DNA of 64,000 bases from Actinomyces oris (GCF_001553935.1 NZ_CP014232.1:2418001-2482000), one strand, 5' to 3'. Positions 15,133-25,013 are shown, counted from the first letter of the stretch. Numbers and translations: made by a program. The notes: generated by a model not told the origin, from the sequence alone.

Positions 15133-17465
15133 TACTTCTGTGCCAGGACGAAGGGGTGGACCGCCTCCGCCCCCGCCTCGCGCAGGAGGGAGGCCGCCAC
15201 TGTGAGCGTCCAGCCGGAGTCACTCCAGTCGTCCACGAGGACCACGACGCGCTCGCGCAGCTCGTCGAGCGTTTGGGCGGACCAGCCCCGCAGCGTCAGG
15301 CTGCGGGCCACCTGTGCCAGACGAAACGCAGAGCCCACATCGTGCTGCGGCGGCTCCTGACTGCCCAGACCCACGACGCCCAAGGGCTGTGCTCCCAGCT
15401 GTACGGCTACGGCGTGCCCCAGCCGGCGAACCATGTGGGGGCGGGTGCGGGAGTCCACGACGACGACGGCCAGCGGCCTGCTCGGACGGCCCTGCCCGGC
15501 GGCTTCCTGCTCACCGCGGATGAGCTCAGCGAGCCGATCCACCGCCGCAAGCACCTGCGGCCTGATCGCCACCGGGACCTCGCCGTCAGCGCCGGAGCCC
15601 ACCAGCTCGCGCAGCGCCACCGAGGTTCCCAATCCGTCCAGCCTGCCCACCGCCAACCCGGTCGCCGCCTGCCGGTCGGCTCTGATGCGGCCCTTGAGGT
15701 GGCCCAGGCCCAGCCGATCCATCCCGGTGGGCCACTGGCGGCGCGCCCGCAACTCGACCCCTGCGCGCCCCAGCGTCTGTCGGGCGGCACCGACCTGTTC
15801 CCGGTCGGGGGCGTCAAGCAGGTCCAGGCCCCCGCACAGGTCGCAGGCGCCGCAGCGCCATCCCGGCTCAAGCAGGGGGTCATCGAGCACCGACCTTAAG
15901 AAGGCCATCCGGCAGGAGGATGAGCCCTGATATGGGGAGGGCTCAGTACCGAGACGCTCATAGGTGAGCATCGCCTCCTGCTCGGCGCGGCGCGCGGCCT
16001 CGACTCGCGCATAACGCTCGGCGTCATAGCACCAGGGGCGGCCAGTGGACTCCCAACCGCCACGAACCCGGCGCACGGCGCCGTCAACGTCAAGGACCTT
16101 GAGCATGGACTCCAGCCGGCTGCGTCGCAACGAGGTCACCGTCTCCAGCACCGCCGTGGACGCAGCTCCGTCGCCCGCGGCCCTGCGCTCCTCCAAGGTG
16201 TCCAGGACCACGCGAACCTGCTCCTCGGGTGGGAAGCCCTGCGATCCGAACCACTCCCAGATGGCCCGGTCCTCCGGGCCGGGCAGCAGGACCACCTCAG
16301 CCCGCTCCACACCACGACCGGCGCGACCCACCTGCTGGTAGTAGCTCACCGGCGAGGACGGGGCCCCCACGTGCACCACGAAGGCCAGGTCCGGCTTGTC
16401 GAAGCCCATGCCCAGAGCGGAGGTGGCCACCAGCGCCCTGACCCGGTTGGCCTTGAGGTCCTCCTCCAGGCGCTCGCGCTCAGCGGCGTCGGTCTGCCCC
16501 GTGTAGGCGGCCACCTCCACACCGGCTGTGCGCAGGTGCTCGGCGACCTCCATCGCCGCCGAGACCGTCAGACAGTAGACGATGCCGCTGCCGGGAGTGC
16601 CACCGATGTAGGCGGCCAGCCAGGCCAGGCGGGAGGCGGCATCAGGCAGCATCCTGACCCCCAGGTGGAGAGAGCCACGCTCCAGGGTCCCCCGCAGCAC
16701 CAGGACCTGCTCGCCGCCCGCCCCACCCGACTCCAGGGATGCCCCCAGCTGCTCGGCGACGTCGGCACTGACCCGGCGGTTCGCGGTCGCCGTCGTGGCC
16801 AGGACCGGGGTGCGCGGCGGCAGTCCCGCCAGCAGGGTGGCGATGCGCCGGTAGTCGGGGCGGAAGTCGTGGCCCCAGTCCGAGATGCAGTGGGCCTCGT
16901 CGATGACCACCAGTGCGGCGCTCGCAGCCAGGTGGGGGAGGATCTCATCGCGGAAGACCGGGTTGTTGAGGCGCTCCGGGGAGACCAGCAGGACATCGAC
17001 CTCACCAGCGGCCACCTGAGCCTGAATCTCCTCCCACTGGGTGACATTGGCCGAGTTCATGGTCACGGCCCGGATCCCGGCGCGGCTTGCAGCGGCGGCC
17101 ACTTGGTCGCGCATGAGGGCCAGCAGCGGCGAGATGATGACGCTCGCCCCGGTACCGGTGCGCGCACCGGGGGATGGCAGTGGGGTGCCCGGGCTCCAGC
17201 CTCCCCAGCCCTCTCGCAGCAGGACCGTCGCCACGAAGTACACCGCCGACTTCCCCCACCCGGTGCGCTGGACCACCAGGGCTCGGCGGCGTGCGATGAC
17301 CAGCGCCTCGATCGCCCGCCACTGGTCCTCACGCAGGCGCGCGTCGCTGCGGCCCACGAGCTCGCGCAGGACGGCCTCGGCCCGCTCACGCACGGGCGAG
17401 TCGAGCCGATCGGGGCGCACGGAACGCTCAGAGTCCTTGGGATCCTGGGGTCCTGTGATCGTCAC
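15132..17465 (-). CDS. recQ: RecQ-family DNA helicase fused to a phosphoribosyltransferase-like domain
   Basis: 777 aa, longer than E. coli RecQ (about 610). The helicase core has Walker A QRTGWGKS, motif II DEAH in VVIDEAHCISDWGHDFRPDY, TTATANRRV, and motif VI QQVGRAGRG, followed by a zinc-binding region with CRMAF and CGACDLC. It unwinds recombination and repair intermediates 3'-5'. The last ~180 residues are not an HRDC domain. They contain VVVVDSRTRPHMVRRLG and VVVLVDDWSDSGWTL, the latter matching the PRPP-binding loop of type I phosphoribosyltransferases. GTG start. Transcribed divergently from the antiporter gene 50 bp away and convergent with the polysaccharide locus. Confidence 0.92.
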   Translation of the reverse strand: MTITGPQDPKDSERSVRPDRLDSPVRERAEAVLRELVGRSDARLREDQWRAIEALVIARRRALVVQRTGWGKSAVYFVATVLLREGWGGWSPGTPLPSPGARTGTGASVIISPLLALMRDQVAAAASRAGIRAVTMNSANVTQWEEIQAQVAAGEVDVLLVSPERLNNPVFRDEILPHLAASAALVVIDEAHCISDWGHDFRPDYRRIATLLAGLPPRTPVLATTATANRRVSADVAEQLGASLESGGAGGEQVLVLRGTLERGSLHLGVRMLPDAASRLAWLAAYIGGTPGSGIVYCLTVSAAMEVAEHLRTAGVEVAAYTGQTDAAERERLEEDLKANRVRALVATSALGMGFDKPDLAFVVHVGAPSSPVSYYQQVGRAGRGVERAEVVLLPGPEDRAIWEWFGSQGFPPEEQVRVVLDTLEERRAAGDGAASTAVLETVTSLRRSRLESMLKVLDVDGAVRRVRGGWESTGRPWCYDAERYARVEAARRAEQEAMLTYERLGTEPSPYQGSSSCRMAFLRSVLDDPLLEPGWRCGACDLCGGLDLLDAPDREQVGAARQTLGRAGVELRARRQWPTGMDRLGLGHLKGRIRADRQAATGLAVGRLDGLGTSVALRELVGSGADGEVPVAIRPQVLAAVDRLAELIRGEQEAAGQGRPSRPLAVVVVDSRTRPHMVRRLGHAVAVQLGAQPLGVVGLGSQEPPQHDVGSAFRLAQVARSLTLRGWSAQTLDELRERVVVLVDDWSDSGWTLTVAASLLREAGAEAVHPFVLAQK

Positions 17466-17515
17466 GGAACCACGGTAGCGTGGACGATCAAGGTGGCACT
17501 AGATAGTCTTGGCCC

Positions 17516-19450
17516 ATGGACCTCCTCATCATCGCCGTGCTGGGCACTTTGGCCATCGCGGCGGCCTCTCAGCTCAGCGACCGTATCGGGGTCGCCCCAG
17601 CGCTGATCCTTCTGGCGGGCGGCACGGCAGTGGGCTTCCTGCCCTTCATCCCGGCGATCGAGCTGGACCCCCAGGTGGTCCTGGAGGGGATCCTCCCCCC
17701 GCTGCTGTTCTCCACCGCGGTGAGCATCTCCACCATCAACTTCCGCCGGGAGCTCGCCCCGGTGGCGGTGCTGGCCATCCTGCTGGTGCCCCTGTCCGCC
17801 GCGGTGATCGGCGCGGTCCTCACCCTCCTGGTTCCGGGGCTCTCCCTGGCCTGGGCCATCGCCATGGGGGCGATCCTCAGCCCCACCGACGCCGTGGCCA
17901 TCTCCATCGCCCGCCGGCTGGGAGTCTCCCAACGCATCATCACCGTCCTGGAGGGGGAGGGACTGCTCAACGACGCCACCGCACTGGTGGTCCTGTCCTC
18001 CGCCGTCTCCGCGGCCACCTCCGGCGGAGTGAGTGTCGGAGGCGTCCTGGGCGGTTTCGCCCTGGCGGTCCTCGTGGCCCTGGGGGTGGGCTGGCTCGTT
18101 GGCGAGGCGAGCCTGCGGGTGCGCTCCCACATCACCGACCCCACCGTGGACACGGTGGTGTCCTTCACCGTCCCCTTCCTCGCGGCGATCCCGGCCGAGC
18201 ACATGCACGGCTCGGGGCTCGTGGCAGCCGTCGTCGCCGGGCTCATCACCGGCCACCGCGGTCCCCGGATGCTGCCGCCCGCCCACCGGGTGGCCTCACG
18301 TACCAACTGGCACACCGTCGAGCTCACCCTGGAAGGACTCATCTTCCTGGTCATGGGGCTGGAGTTCTTCGGCGTCGTGGAGAAGGTCGGCGCCTCAGCT
18401 CTCGGTGTTGTCCGGGCTGTCGCGGTCGCTGTCGTTGCCGGGGCGCTGACCGTCGTCATCCGGGCGCTGGTTGTGGCACCCATGCTCAAACTCCTCAGCC
18501 ACCGGACCGCGCGCTGGGCTATCCACTGGCAGGAGAACGAGGAGGCCATCCACCAGTTCCAGAACCGCTGCTCGGCCATCGTGCGCGGAGAGTCCGAGAT
18601 GCCCCCGGTCCCCTGGGACCGTCGCCCCTTCGCACAGGTCCAGCGCAAGCTCCGCCAGTCGACCAACCACGAGAGCATCGCTCGGCGCGCACGCAGCCTC
18701 TCCAGCCGGGTCAGACGCCGGGGCGCCGACCTGGACTACTTCGCAGCCGAGCCCCTGGGCAGACGCGAAGGCGCCGTCATCGTCTGGGCGGGCATGCGCG
18801 GAGCCATCACCCTGGCAGCCGCTCAGACCCTGCCGGTCACAGCGCCGCATTACTCCTTCCTCCTCCTGGTGGCCATGCTCGTGGCCGCCGGCTCACTGAC
18901 GATCCAAGGACTCACGCTGCCCGCCCTGGTCCGCCTCGCCAGACCCGCCATGGCCGGGCCCGCCGACGAGGAGGAGAAGGCCGCCGTCATCTCGCTGCTG
19001 GTCAACGCCGCCCGTGACGTCGCCTCCGTCGACACTCACGGTGCCTCCCAACAGGCCACCCCCACAGTGCTCACCGGCGCCGCAGACCCCGACGCCTCGC
19101 ACACACATACGACCATGAGCGCTCCCGGCCTGGACAAGGTCTCACAGGGCGCCCCCGACCCGGAGAACAACGAGAGCCTCAGCCCCACCACTGAGCAGCA
19201 CGGTCTCGTACGCAGGCAGGGCAATGACGTCGTCGTCTCGCCGGCAGCCGTTGCCAAGGCCTGGGCCGACCCCACCTGGCGCCACGACGAGCTCGCCCCC
19301 ATGCGAGAACGCGCCCTGGACATGATCCGAGCCCAGCGCGAGGCCCTTCTCGACGCCGGCGACGAGGGCCTCTACTCGGCCGACTCCCTGGAGCACGCCC
19401 TGAACCGCCTCGACTACCAGGAGATCATGCTCACCAGCGATCCGCACTGA
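17516..19450 (+). CDS. Cation:proton antiporter of the CPA1/NhaP type
   Basis: 644 aa integral membrane protein. At least ten hydrophobic segments occur in residues 1-430. Ion-binding motifs include LSPTDAVAIS and EGEGLLNDATALV (the Asn-Asp pair of electroneutral CPA1 exchangers), and HGSGLVAAVVAGLITG. The ~200-residue C-terminal tail is hydrophilic and likely cytosolic and regulatory. It should exchange Na+ or K+ for H+ across the plasma membrane. It begins 50 bp from the divergent recQ start; the gap holds overlapping promoters. It sits inside the dispersed his cluster without a functional link. Confidence 0.9.
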   Translation: MDLLIIAVLGTLAIAAASQLSDRIGVAPALILLAGGTAVGFLPFIPAIELDPQVVLEGILPPLLFSTAVSISTINFRRELAPVAVLAILLVPLSAAVIGAVLTLLVPGLSLAWAIAMGAILSPTDAVAISIARRLGVSQRIITVLEGEGLLNDATALVVLSSAVSAATSGGVSVGGVLGGFALAVLVALGVGWLVGEASLRVRSHITDPTVDTVVSFTVPFLAAIPAEHMHGSGLVAAVVAGLITGHRGPRMLPPAHRVASRTNWHTVELTLEGLIFLVMGLEFFGVVEKVGASALGVVRAVAVAVVAGALTVVIRALVVAPMLKLLSHRTARWAIHWQENEEAIHQFQNRCSAIVRGESEMPPVPWDRRPFAQVQRKLRQSTNHESIARRARSLSSRVRRRGADLDYFAAEPLGRREGAVIVWAGMRGAITLAAAQTLPVTAPHYSFLLLVAMLVAAGSLTIQGLTLPALVRLARPAMAGPADEEEKAAVISLLVNAARDVASVDTHGASQQATPTVLTGAADPDASHTHTTMSAPGLDKVSQGAPDPENNESLSPTTEQHGLVRRQGNDVVVSPAAVAKAWADPTWRHDELAPMRERALDMIRAQREALLDAGDEGLYSADSLEHALNRLDYQEIMLTSDPH

Positions 19451-19551
19451 CAACACCGCCAGCAGGACACTGCGACCGCCGCCCTCGGCGCCGCAGCACC
19501 ACCGGATGGGCGGCCCAACCGCTGGGGCGGACCGAGCCGTAGACTCCAGGC

Positions 19552-20694
19552 GTGAACGCGAACCTGCCCCTGAGACCGGACCTGGAGGGCGAGGCCCCCT
19601 ACGGGGCCCCCGAGATCGACGTCCCCGTGAGACTGAACGTCAACGAGAACCCCTACCCGCCCTCGGCCGCGGTCATCGAGTCGATCGCCACCGCCGTGGC
19701 TCAGGCCGCCCAGGGACTCAACCGCTACCCGGAGCGGGACTTCCCCCGGCTGCGGGCCGCGCTCGCGGACTATCTCGAGGCCGAGTCCGGCGTGCACCTG
19801 ACCCCTGAGCAGATCTGGGCGGCCAACGGCTCCAATGAGGTCATGCTCCACGTGCTCCAGGCCTTCGGCGGCCCCGGGCGTACCTGCCTGACCTTCACCC
19901 CCACGTACTCGATGTACCCCGAGTACGCCCGCGACACGCTGACCGACTACGCCACCCGACCGCGCCGCAAGGACTTCACCCTCGATACGGACGCCGCGGT
20001 GGCCGCGATCAAGGAGCTGCGGCCGGCCGTCGTCATCCTGGCCAGCCCCAACAACCCGACCGGAACCGCCCTGCCGCTGGAGGACATCACGCGGATCCTT
20101 GAGGCCGCCCGCGACCACGGCCCCATGCTCGGAGCCGAGATCGGCTCGCCCGCCCGGGCCAGCGACTGTGTCGTCGTCATCGATGAGGCCTACGCCGAGT
20201 TCCGCCGCCCGGGCGTGCCCAGCGCCCTGGAGCTGGTGGGGCCGGACAACCCGCACCTGGCCGTCACCCGCACCATGTCGAAGGCCTTCGGAGCGGCCGG
20301 GCTGCGCCTGGGCTACCTGGCCGCCGACCGCGCCCTGGTAGACGCCCTGCGCGTGGTGCGCCTGCCCTACCACCTCTCCGCCGTCACTCAGGCCGCCGCC
20401 CTGGCCGCCCTGTCCCACCGCGACGAGCTCATGGCTCAGGTGGCCTCCCTGCGCGATGAGCGCGATGCCTTCGTGGACTGGCTGCACAGCCAGGGCCTGA
20501 GCGCGCACGAATCGGACGCCAACTTCGTCCTGTTCGGCCCCTTCCCCGACCGCGAGGCCGTCTGGCAGGCCCTGCTCGACGCCGGGGTCCTCATCCGTGT
20601 CGTCGGCCCCGAGGGTTTCCTGCGGGCCAGCATCGGCACGCCGGAGGAGATGGCACGCCTGCGCGCCGCCCTGACCTCAGCCATCGGCAGGTGA
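19552..20694 (+). CDS. hisC: Histidinol-phosphate aminotransferase
   Basis: PLP-dependent conversion of imidazole-acetol phosphate to histidinol phosphate, using glutamate. 380 aa. GTG start. Typical features: RLNVNENPYPPS near the N-terminus, AANGSNEVMLHVLQAFGGPG, ASPNNPTGTALP, VVIDEAYAEF and the PLP-lysine block TRTMSKAFGAAGLRLGYL. A ~15-residue insertion (HGPMLGAEIGSPARASD) precedes the VVIDEAY strand. It follows the antiporter gene by 101 bp and leads into hisB, so hisC probably has its own promoter in that gap. Confidence 0.95.
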   Translation: MNANLPLRPDLEGEAPYGAPEIDVPVRLNVNENPYPPSAAVIESIATAVAQAAQGLNRYPERDFPRLRAALADYLEAESGVHLTPEQIWAANGSNEVMLHVLQAFGGPGRTCLTFTPTYSMYPEYARDTLTDYATRPRRKDFTLDTDAAVAAIKELRPAVVILASPNNPTGTALPLEDITRILEAARDHGPMLGAEIGSPARASDCVVVIDEAYAEFRRPGVPSALELVGPDNPHLAVTRTMSKAFGAAGLRLGYLAADRALVDALRVVRLPYHLSAVTQAAALAALSHRDELMAQVASLRDERDAFVDWLHSQGLSAHESDANFVLFGPFPDREAVWQALLDAGVLIRVVGPEGFLRASIGTPEEMARLRAALTSAIGR

Positions 20695-20805
20695 GAGGGA
20701 CGCCGGCAGCGATCGGCGCCTGGGACCGGTAGGGTTGCTATCGATTGAGATACCTATCAACCACTGTGCTGAAAAAGCACGACACCCGATGCTGAGGAAG
20801 CACTT

Positions 20806-21405
20806 ATGAGCCGTACCGCGCGCATTGAGCGAGCCACGAGCGAGTCGAGCGTCGTCGTCGAGATCAACCTCGATGGCACGGGCCAGACCGACATCTCCAC
20901 CACTGTCCCCTTCTACGACCACATGCTCACCGCGCTGGGGCGCCACTCACTCATCGATCTGACGGTGCGAGCCACCGGTGACACCGAGATCGACGTGCAC
21001 CACACCGTGGAGGACACCGCCATCTGCATCGGTGAGGCCCTGCGCGCCGCCCTGGGGGACAAGCGCGGCATCCGCCGCTTCGGTGAGGCCAGCGTTCCCC
21101 TGGACGAGGCTCTGGCTCATGCCGTCGTCGACATCTCCGGACGCCCCTACCTGGTGCACGAGGGGGAGTCCGAGGCCTTCGTCCACCACCTCATCGGCGG
21201 TCACTTCACCGGTTCCATGGTGCGCCACGTGCTGGAGGCCATCGCCTACCACGCCGGCATCTGTCTGCACGTACGGGTCCTGTCCGGGCGCGATCCCCAC
21301 CACATCGCCGAGGCCGAGTTCAAGGCCCTGGCCCGCGCCCTGCGCGCAGCCGTCGAGGACGACCCCCGTGTTGAGACCATCCCATCGACGAAGGGAAGCC
21401 TGTGA
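20806..21405 (+). CDS. hisB: Imidazoleglycerol-phosphate dehydratase
   Basis: Mn2+-dependent dehydration of imidazole glycerol phosphate. 199 aa, the monofunctional actinobacterial form. Metal-binding HHTVED (here as [17 protein letters not shown]) and the second site [16 protein letters not shown] are intact; the phosphate-binding C-terminus ends [11 protein letters not shown]. It lies 111 bp after hisC, a gap containing an AT-richer stretch (20735-20775) that could carry a promoter, although no convincing hexamer pair was found. The stop overlaps the next gene start (TGATG). Confidence 0.96.
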   Translation: MSRTARIERATSESSVVVEINLDGTGQTDISTTVPFYDHMLTALGRHSLIDLTVRATGDTEIDVHHTVEDTAICIGEALRAALGDKRGIRRFGEASVPLDEALAHAVVDISGRPYLVHEGESEAFVHHLIGGHFTGSMVRHVLEAIAYHAGICLHVRVLSGRDPHHIAEAEFKALARALRAAVEDDPRVETIPSTKGSL

Positions 21406-22316
21406 TGGACCAGACCCCCCGACCCGACGAGAGTCGCGACGACCACCAGGACCACCAGCGCGACCTGGACGCCGAGTTCGCCGCCCTCATGGGCGACGTG
21501 GAGATCCCCGACGACCTCTCGACCGAGGACCTGGGGGCCGAGCAGGCCACCGGCAGCGAACCCGGCCGGCAGGCCCCGGTGGAGGAGGACTCCGTATCGA
21601 CCGGCTCCGCGGGGGAGAGCGGACCGGCAGACGTCAGGCCCGACGACGTCCCCCACAACACCTACCATCCCCTGAACGGGAGAGACGAGACAACGGAGGA
21701 CTCCGACCGCTCCCGGCTCACCGACGCCCAGGAGGCGCAGATCGCCGCCGCGGCCGAATCCCTGAGCTCCTACGTGCCCGATCAGCCCGAGGACCAGGCT
21801 CCCCGGGCGGTCAAGGTCGCCGTCGTCATGACGCCGCTGAACCGGGCCGACGGTCTGGCCGGAATGTGCTCCCTGCTGGACCTCGACTGCACCGTGGTGC
21901 CCTCCTCCAGCGGGGCCTTCGCGGTCAAGCAGTTCGTCTCCGCCCACTCGGACTGGGACGTGGCCGAGCTGCTCGGCGGCTCCGACTCCGAGCCGGCCGA
22001 GGCCGCGGAGCTGGCCGCCCAGCTCTCCCGCCTGTCCCGGGCCGGCGCCGTCCTCATGACCGCTGACCTGGCCACCGACGTCGGTATCGAGTCCGGTCTG
22101 TCCGGGACGATCACCGCCCGTCACTTCACCAATGGCCAGCCCGGCGAGGAGGCCTCGGCGGGGCTCCTGCTGGCCTCCATGGATCAGGTCGTCGAGGACG
22201 TCCTCCTGGGAGTCATCGACGCCGACGACGTCCCCGGAGCGGTGAAGTCCTCCGAGATCCAGGCGCCCCGGGCGATGCGCTGGTTCGGACGCGGCCTGCG
22301 CCGTCCCCCGCAGTGA
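21405..22316 (+). CDS. Unknown cytosolic protein coupled to hisB
   Basis: 303 aa. ATG 21405 overlaps the hisB stop; GTG 21402 is also possible. The first ~110 residues are acidic and low-complexity (DDHQDHQRDLDAEFAALMGDVEIPDD), and the C-terminal ~180 residues form a compact alpha/beta-looking domain beginning VKVAVVMTPLNRADGLAGMCSLLDLDCTVVPSSSGAFAV. No catalytic motif, signal or membrane segment is evident. Genes of unknown function between hisB and hisH are common in Actinobacteria, so a link to histidine synthesis is plausible but not shown. A strong hairpin follows and separates it from the reversed kinase gene. Confidence 0.75.
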   Translation: MDQTPRPDESRDDHQDHQRDLDAEFAALMGDVEIPDDLSTEDLGAEQATGSEPGRQAPVEEDSVSTGSAGESGPADVRPDDVPHNTYHPLNGRDETTEDSDRSRLTDAQEAQIAAAAESLSSYVPDQPEDQAPRAVKVAVVMTPLNRADGLAGMCSLLDLDCTVVPSSSGAFAVKQFVSAHSDWDVAELLGGSDSEPAEAAELAAQLSRLSRAGAVLMTADLATDVGIESGLSGTITARHFTNGQPGEEASAGLLLASMDQVVEDVLLGVIDADDVPGAVKSSEIQAPRAMRWFGRGLRRPPQ

Positions 22317-22330
22317 CCCCACCGGCACAC

Positions 22331-22360
22331 GCCGCCCGCCGCCGACCAGGGGCGGGCGGC
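22331..22360. terminator. Bidirectional stem-loop between unknown gene and kinase
   Basis: GCCGCCCGCC (22331-22340) pairs perfectly with GGCGGGCGGC (22351-22360) across a 10-nt loop. It ends 2 bp before the stop codon of the convergent kinase gene, so it can serve both transcripts. Confidence 0.7.
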
Positions 22361-22362
22361 TC

Positions 22363-24192
22363 CTAGCCGGCGTAGGAGCTCGTCCGCTGCCCGTCCTTGT
22401 CGGAGGCGATGCAGGAGAAGCCCCGCTTCCCGGCGTTCCAGCCGGCCTCCCCCGGTCCCAGCACCGATGTGCTCGGATCGGCGGCCCCGTACTGCTGGGC
22501 GGCCTGCGCGGTACAGGTGGCCTGCACGTTGGGGTCGGCCGCCAGGTCGTCATCACTGGAACCCGAGGTGCTCTCCGCCAGGGTCCCCACCTGGTAGACC
22601 TCCCAGGAGTGGGGCTCGTTGCAGCTGACCTTCCTGGCCGTGGTCTGGCCCGAGATCGAGGTGGTGCCCGCCAGGCAGGTACCCACCGGGTGCGGTGGGG
22701 TCGAGGCGTTGTCCTGACCCGGCGATGAGGGCTGGGACACGGCTCCTGACGGGCCGGTGGCACTGGCCGCAGGAGCCAGACGGGCACCCGCCACCCATCC
22801 TGCGCTCAGACCGACGACCAGGCCGACAACCGCGCCGATCGCCGCGGAGCGCAGAGCGGTCCGCCTCCGTTCTCGGCTAGAGAGTTGCAGCGACTGACTC
22901 TGCTGCGCTGACACGGGCGCGTTCAGCAGCGCCTTGTCGGAGCGCTCCAGCCCGCCTGAGACGATGGAGGGCGCCGAGGCGGCGGACCCCGAGGAGCCGG
23001 TGGGGCGGACCGGGAAGACGGAGTCCGATGCCGCCCACTGCGATGCACCGCTAGGAGCGTACGAGTTGGGTGAGCCCGCCTCTTCACTGCGCGGAGGCGG
23101 CGCGAGCCCGGCCTCAACCAGCCGCAAAGAGGTCACTGGCCCGCCGACAGCCAGGTTCCCCTTCCCCAGAGCCTCACGGATCTGCCCCAGGGCTCCGGTG
23201 AGCTCCGTGCCGTTGCGGTAGCGGTGCGTGGGATCCGGAGCCATCGCCTTGCTCAGGATCGGCAGCAGGATCTCAGGGACGTTCGGGTCGGTGAGGTCCA
23301 GGGGATCGTCGAGGGACCGGACGATCTCCGGCAGGCTGCGCTGCACTCCGTCGCGACCACGCCGAGGACCCCGGCCCGTCAGCAGGGCGAAGAGCACCGC
23401 CCCCATGGACCACACGTCCCCCTCGGGGCCGGGGCTGGCCAGCATGAAGGCCTCCGGCGCGGCGAAGTCGGGGGTGAGGCACTCCAGGGTCACGGTGGGG
23501 TCCTGACCCTCGCGCTGGACAGCGGCGATACCGAAGTCCGACAGCCGAGGAGAGCCGTAGGAGTCCAGAAGGATATTGGCTGGTTTGACGTCCCGGTGCG
23601 TGACGCCGGCTGCATGGGCAGCTCCCAGGGCCGAGGCAGCGGCCTCCACGAGGGCCACGGCGTCGGAGGCGGGTGTCGGGCCACGCGAGACGAGGTCGTA
23701 GAGGCTGCCGCCCGCGCACAGCTCCATGACGAGGTAGGGGCGCAGATCGGGCAGCTTGCCGGTATCCACCAGCGAGACGACGTGAGGATGCCCCGAGATC
23801 CTCGAGGCCGCCTGCACCTCGCGCATGAAGCGCCGCTCATTGCGGGGATCGTCCAAGGGGCGGGAGTCCACCTTGACGGCGACCGGGCGCTCCAGGGAGT
23901 CCTGGACGCCGGCATAGACCGTGGCGAAGCCGCCACGCCCCAGCACCGAGGTGATCCGCACCCCGGGAATGGAGAACGGCGCAGCACTGCGCGACCCGCT
24001 GGAACTGCCCGAACCTGCCCCCGCCGCTGCGGGGGAGTGGCTCGCGGAGGCCTGAGAAGACGGTGGAGGAGGGGAAGCCGGCCAAGGCGGCGCAGACGCC
24101 TGGCCGGAGGGGAACTGCATGCTCACAGACGAATACTCGCCCATCTTGGGGGAATCGTGAAAGGAAGCCGGCGACCTGGATCCAGATCGCAC
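22363..24192 (-). CDS. Transmembrane Ser/Thr protein kinase with septum-formation-type C-terminal domain
   Basis: 609 aa from GTG 24192; ATG 24144 is an alternative start with equally weak SD. A Pro/Ser-rich N-terminus (~20-70) precedes a Hanks kinase domain (~78-345): GRGGFATVY, Lys107 in AVKVD, HRDVKPAN (H199-D201) and DFG (219-221), all catalytic residues present. After a disordered linker comes one membrane helix (~448-470), so the remaining ~130 residues are extracellular. This part (VGTCLAGTT...CNEPHSWEVYQVG...CIA) has the spaced Cys pattern of septum-formation (Septum_form) domains rather than PASTA repeats. It may sense an envelope signal. It splits hisB-unknown from hisH. Confidence 0.88.
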   Translation of the reverse strand: MRSGSRSPASFHDSPKMGEYSSVSMQFPSGQASAPPWPASPPPPSSQASASHSPAAAGAGSGSSSGSRSAAPFSIPGVRITSVLGRGGFATVYAGVQDSLERPVAVKVDSRPLDDPRNERRFMREVQAASRISGHPHVVSLVDTGKLPDLRPYLVMELCAGGSLYDLVSRGPTPASDAVALVEAAASALGAAHAAGVTHRDVKPANILLDSYGSPRLSDFGIAAVQREGQDPTVTLECLTPDFAAPEAFMLASPGPEGDVWSMGAVLFALLTGRGPRRGRDGVQRSLPEIVRSLDDPLDLTDPNVPEILLPILSKAMAPDPTHRYRNGTELTGALGQIREALGKGNLAVGGPVTSLRLVEAGLAPPPRSEEAGSPNSYAPSGASQWAASDSVFPVRPTGSSGSAASAPSIVSGGLERSDKALLNAPVSAQQSQSLQLSSRERRRTALRSAAIGAVVGLVVGLSAGWVAGARLAPAASATGPSGAVSQPSSPGQDNASTPPHPVGTCLAGTTSISGQTTARKVSCNEPHSWEVYQVGTLAESTSGSSDDDLAADPNVQATCTAQAAQQYGAADPSTSVLGPGEAGWNAGKRGFSCIASDKDGQRTSSYAG

Positions 24193-24374
24193 GTGTGCTC
24201 CTGTGCCTTCGCGCTGTTCCCGCGCGAGGCTGTGACCAGCTCGACGCGCTACCCGGACCGTCCGGCCAAGGCGGCTGAGCCGGTGCCACAGGCCCCGGTT
24301 CTGCGCATGTCACAGGGCGTTTCAGAGTGTGGAGGATACTCGGAACGATCTTCCGGGACGGTAGGGTATGTCAC

Positions 24375-25013
24375 ATGCAAGCGCCACGCGTCACCGTCCT
24401 GTCCTACGGATCCGGCAATGTCCGCTCGGCGGTGCGTGCTCTGGAGCGCGTCGGAGCGCAGGTGACCCTCACCAGCGACCCGCACGAGGTCACCGAGGCC
24501 GACGGACTCGTGGTACCCGGGGTGGGCGCATTCGGCGCGGTCATGGAGCAGCTGCGGGCAGTCGACGCGCCTCGGCTCATCGAGCGGCGCCTGGCCGGCG
24601 GCAGGCCGGTCCTGGGAATCTGCGTGGGCATGCAGGTCATGTTCGAGCGCTCCCAGGAGCATGGGACCGCTGAGGATGGGCTGGGACAATGGCCCGGTAC
24701 CGTGTCCCGCCTGAGAGCCGACGTCGTTCCGCACATGGGATGGAGCCTGGTCCGGCCTCCCGCCGCCTCCGTTCTGTTCGACGGCGTCGCCGAGGAGCGC
24801 TTCTACTTCGTCCATTCCTATGCGGCTACCCAGGACCCCGCCGAGCTGCTCGGTCCCGGTCCCACCCGACTGCCTCAGGTCACGTGGGCCACTCACGGCC
24901 ACGACTTCGTCGCCGCCGTGGAGAACGGCTCCCTGTGCGCCACGCAGTTCCACCCTGAGAAGTCCGGTGACGCAGGGGCTCAGCTGCTGCGCAACTGGCT
25001 GACGACTCTCTGA
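24375..25013 (+). CDS. hisH: Imidazole glycerol phosphate synthase, glutamine amidotransferase subunit
   Basis: Hydrolyses glutamine to supply NH3 to HisF. 212 aa. Class I amidotransferase triad is visible: the nucleophilic Cys in [14 protein letters not shown], and His/Glu in [10 protein letters not shown]. The N-terminus [14 protein letters not shown] is family-typical. ATG 24375 is chosen; the frame extends to GTG 24327, but that part adds non-conserved residues. hisF is not in this window. The gene starts 182 bp from the divergent kinase, so hisHA need a promoter in that gap. Confidence 0.95.
   Translation: MQAPRVTVLSYGSGNVRSAVRALERVGAQVTLTSDPHEVTEADGLVVPGVGAFGAVMEQLRAVDAPRLIERRLAGGRPVLGICVGMQVMFERSQEHGTAEDGLGQWPGTVSRLRADVVPHMGWSLVRPPAASVLFDGVAEERFYFVHSYAATQDPAELLGPGPTRLPQVTWATHGHDFVAAVENGSLCATQFHPEKSGDAGAQLLRNWLTTL

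Noticed and set aside
20695..20805. Promoter before hisB
   Set aside because: AT-richer segment present, but no hexamer pair with acceptable spacing; listed only as a possibility under hisB.
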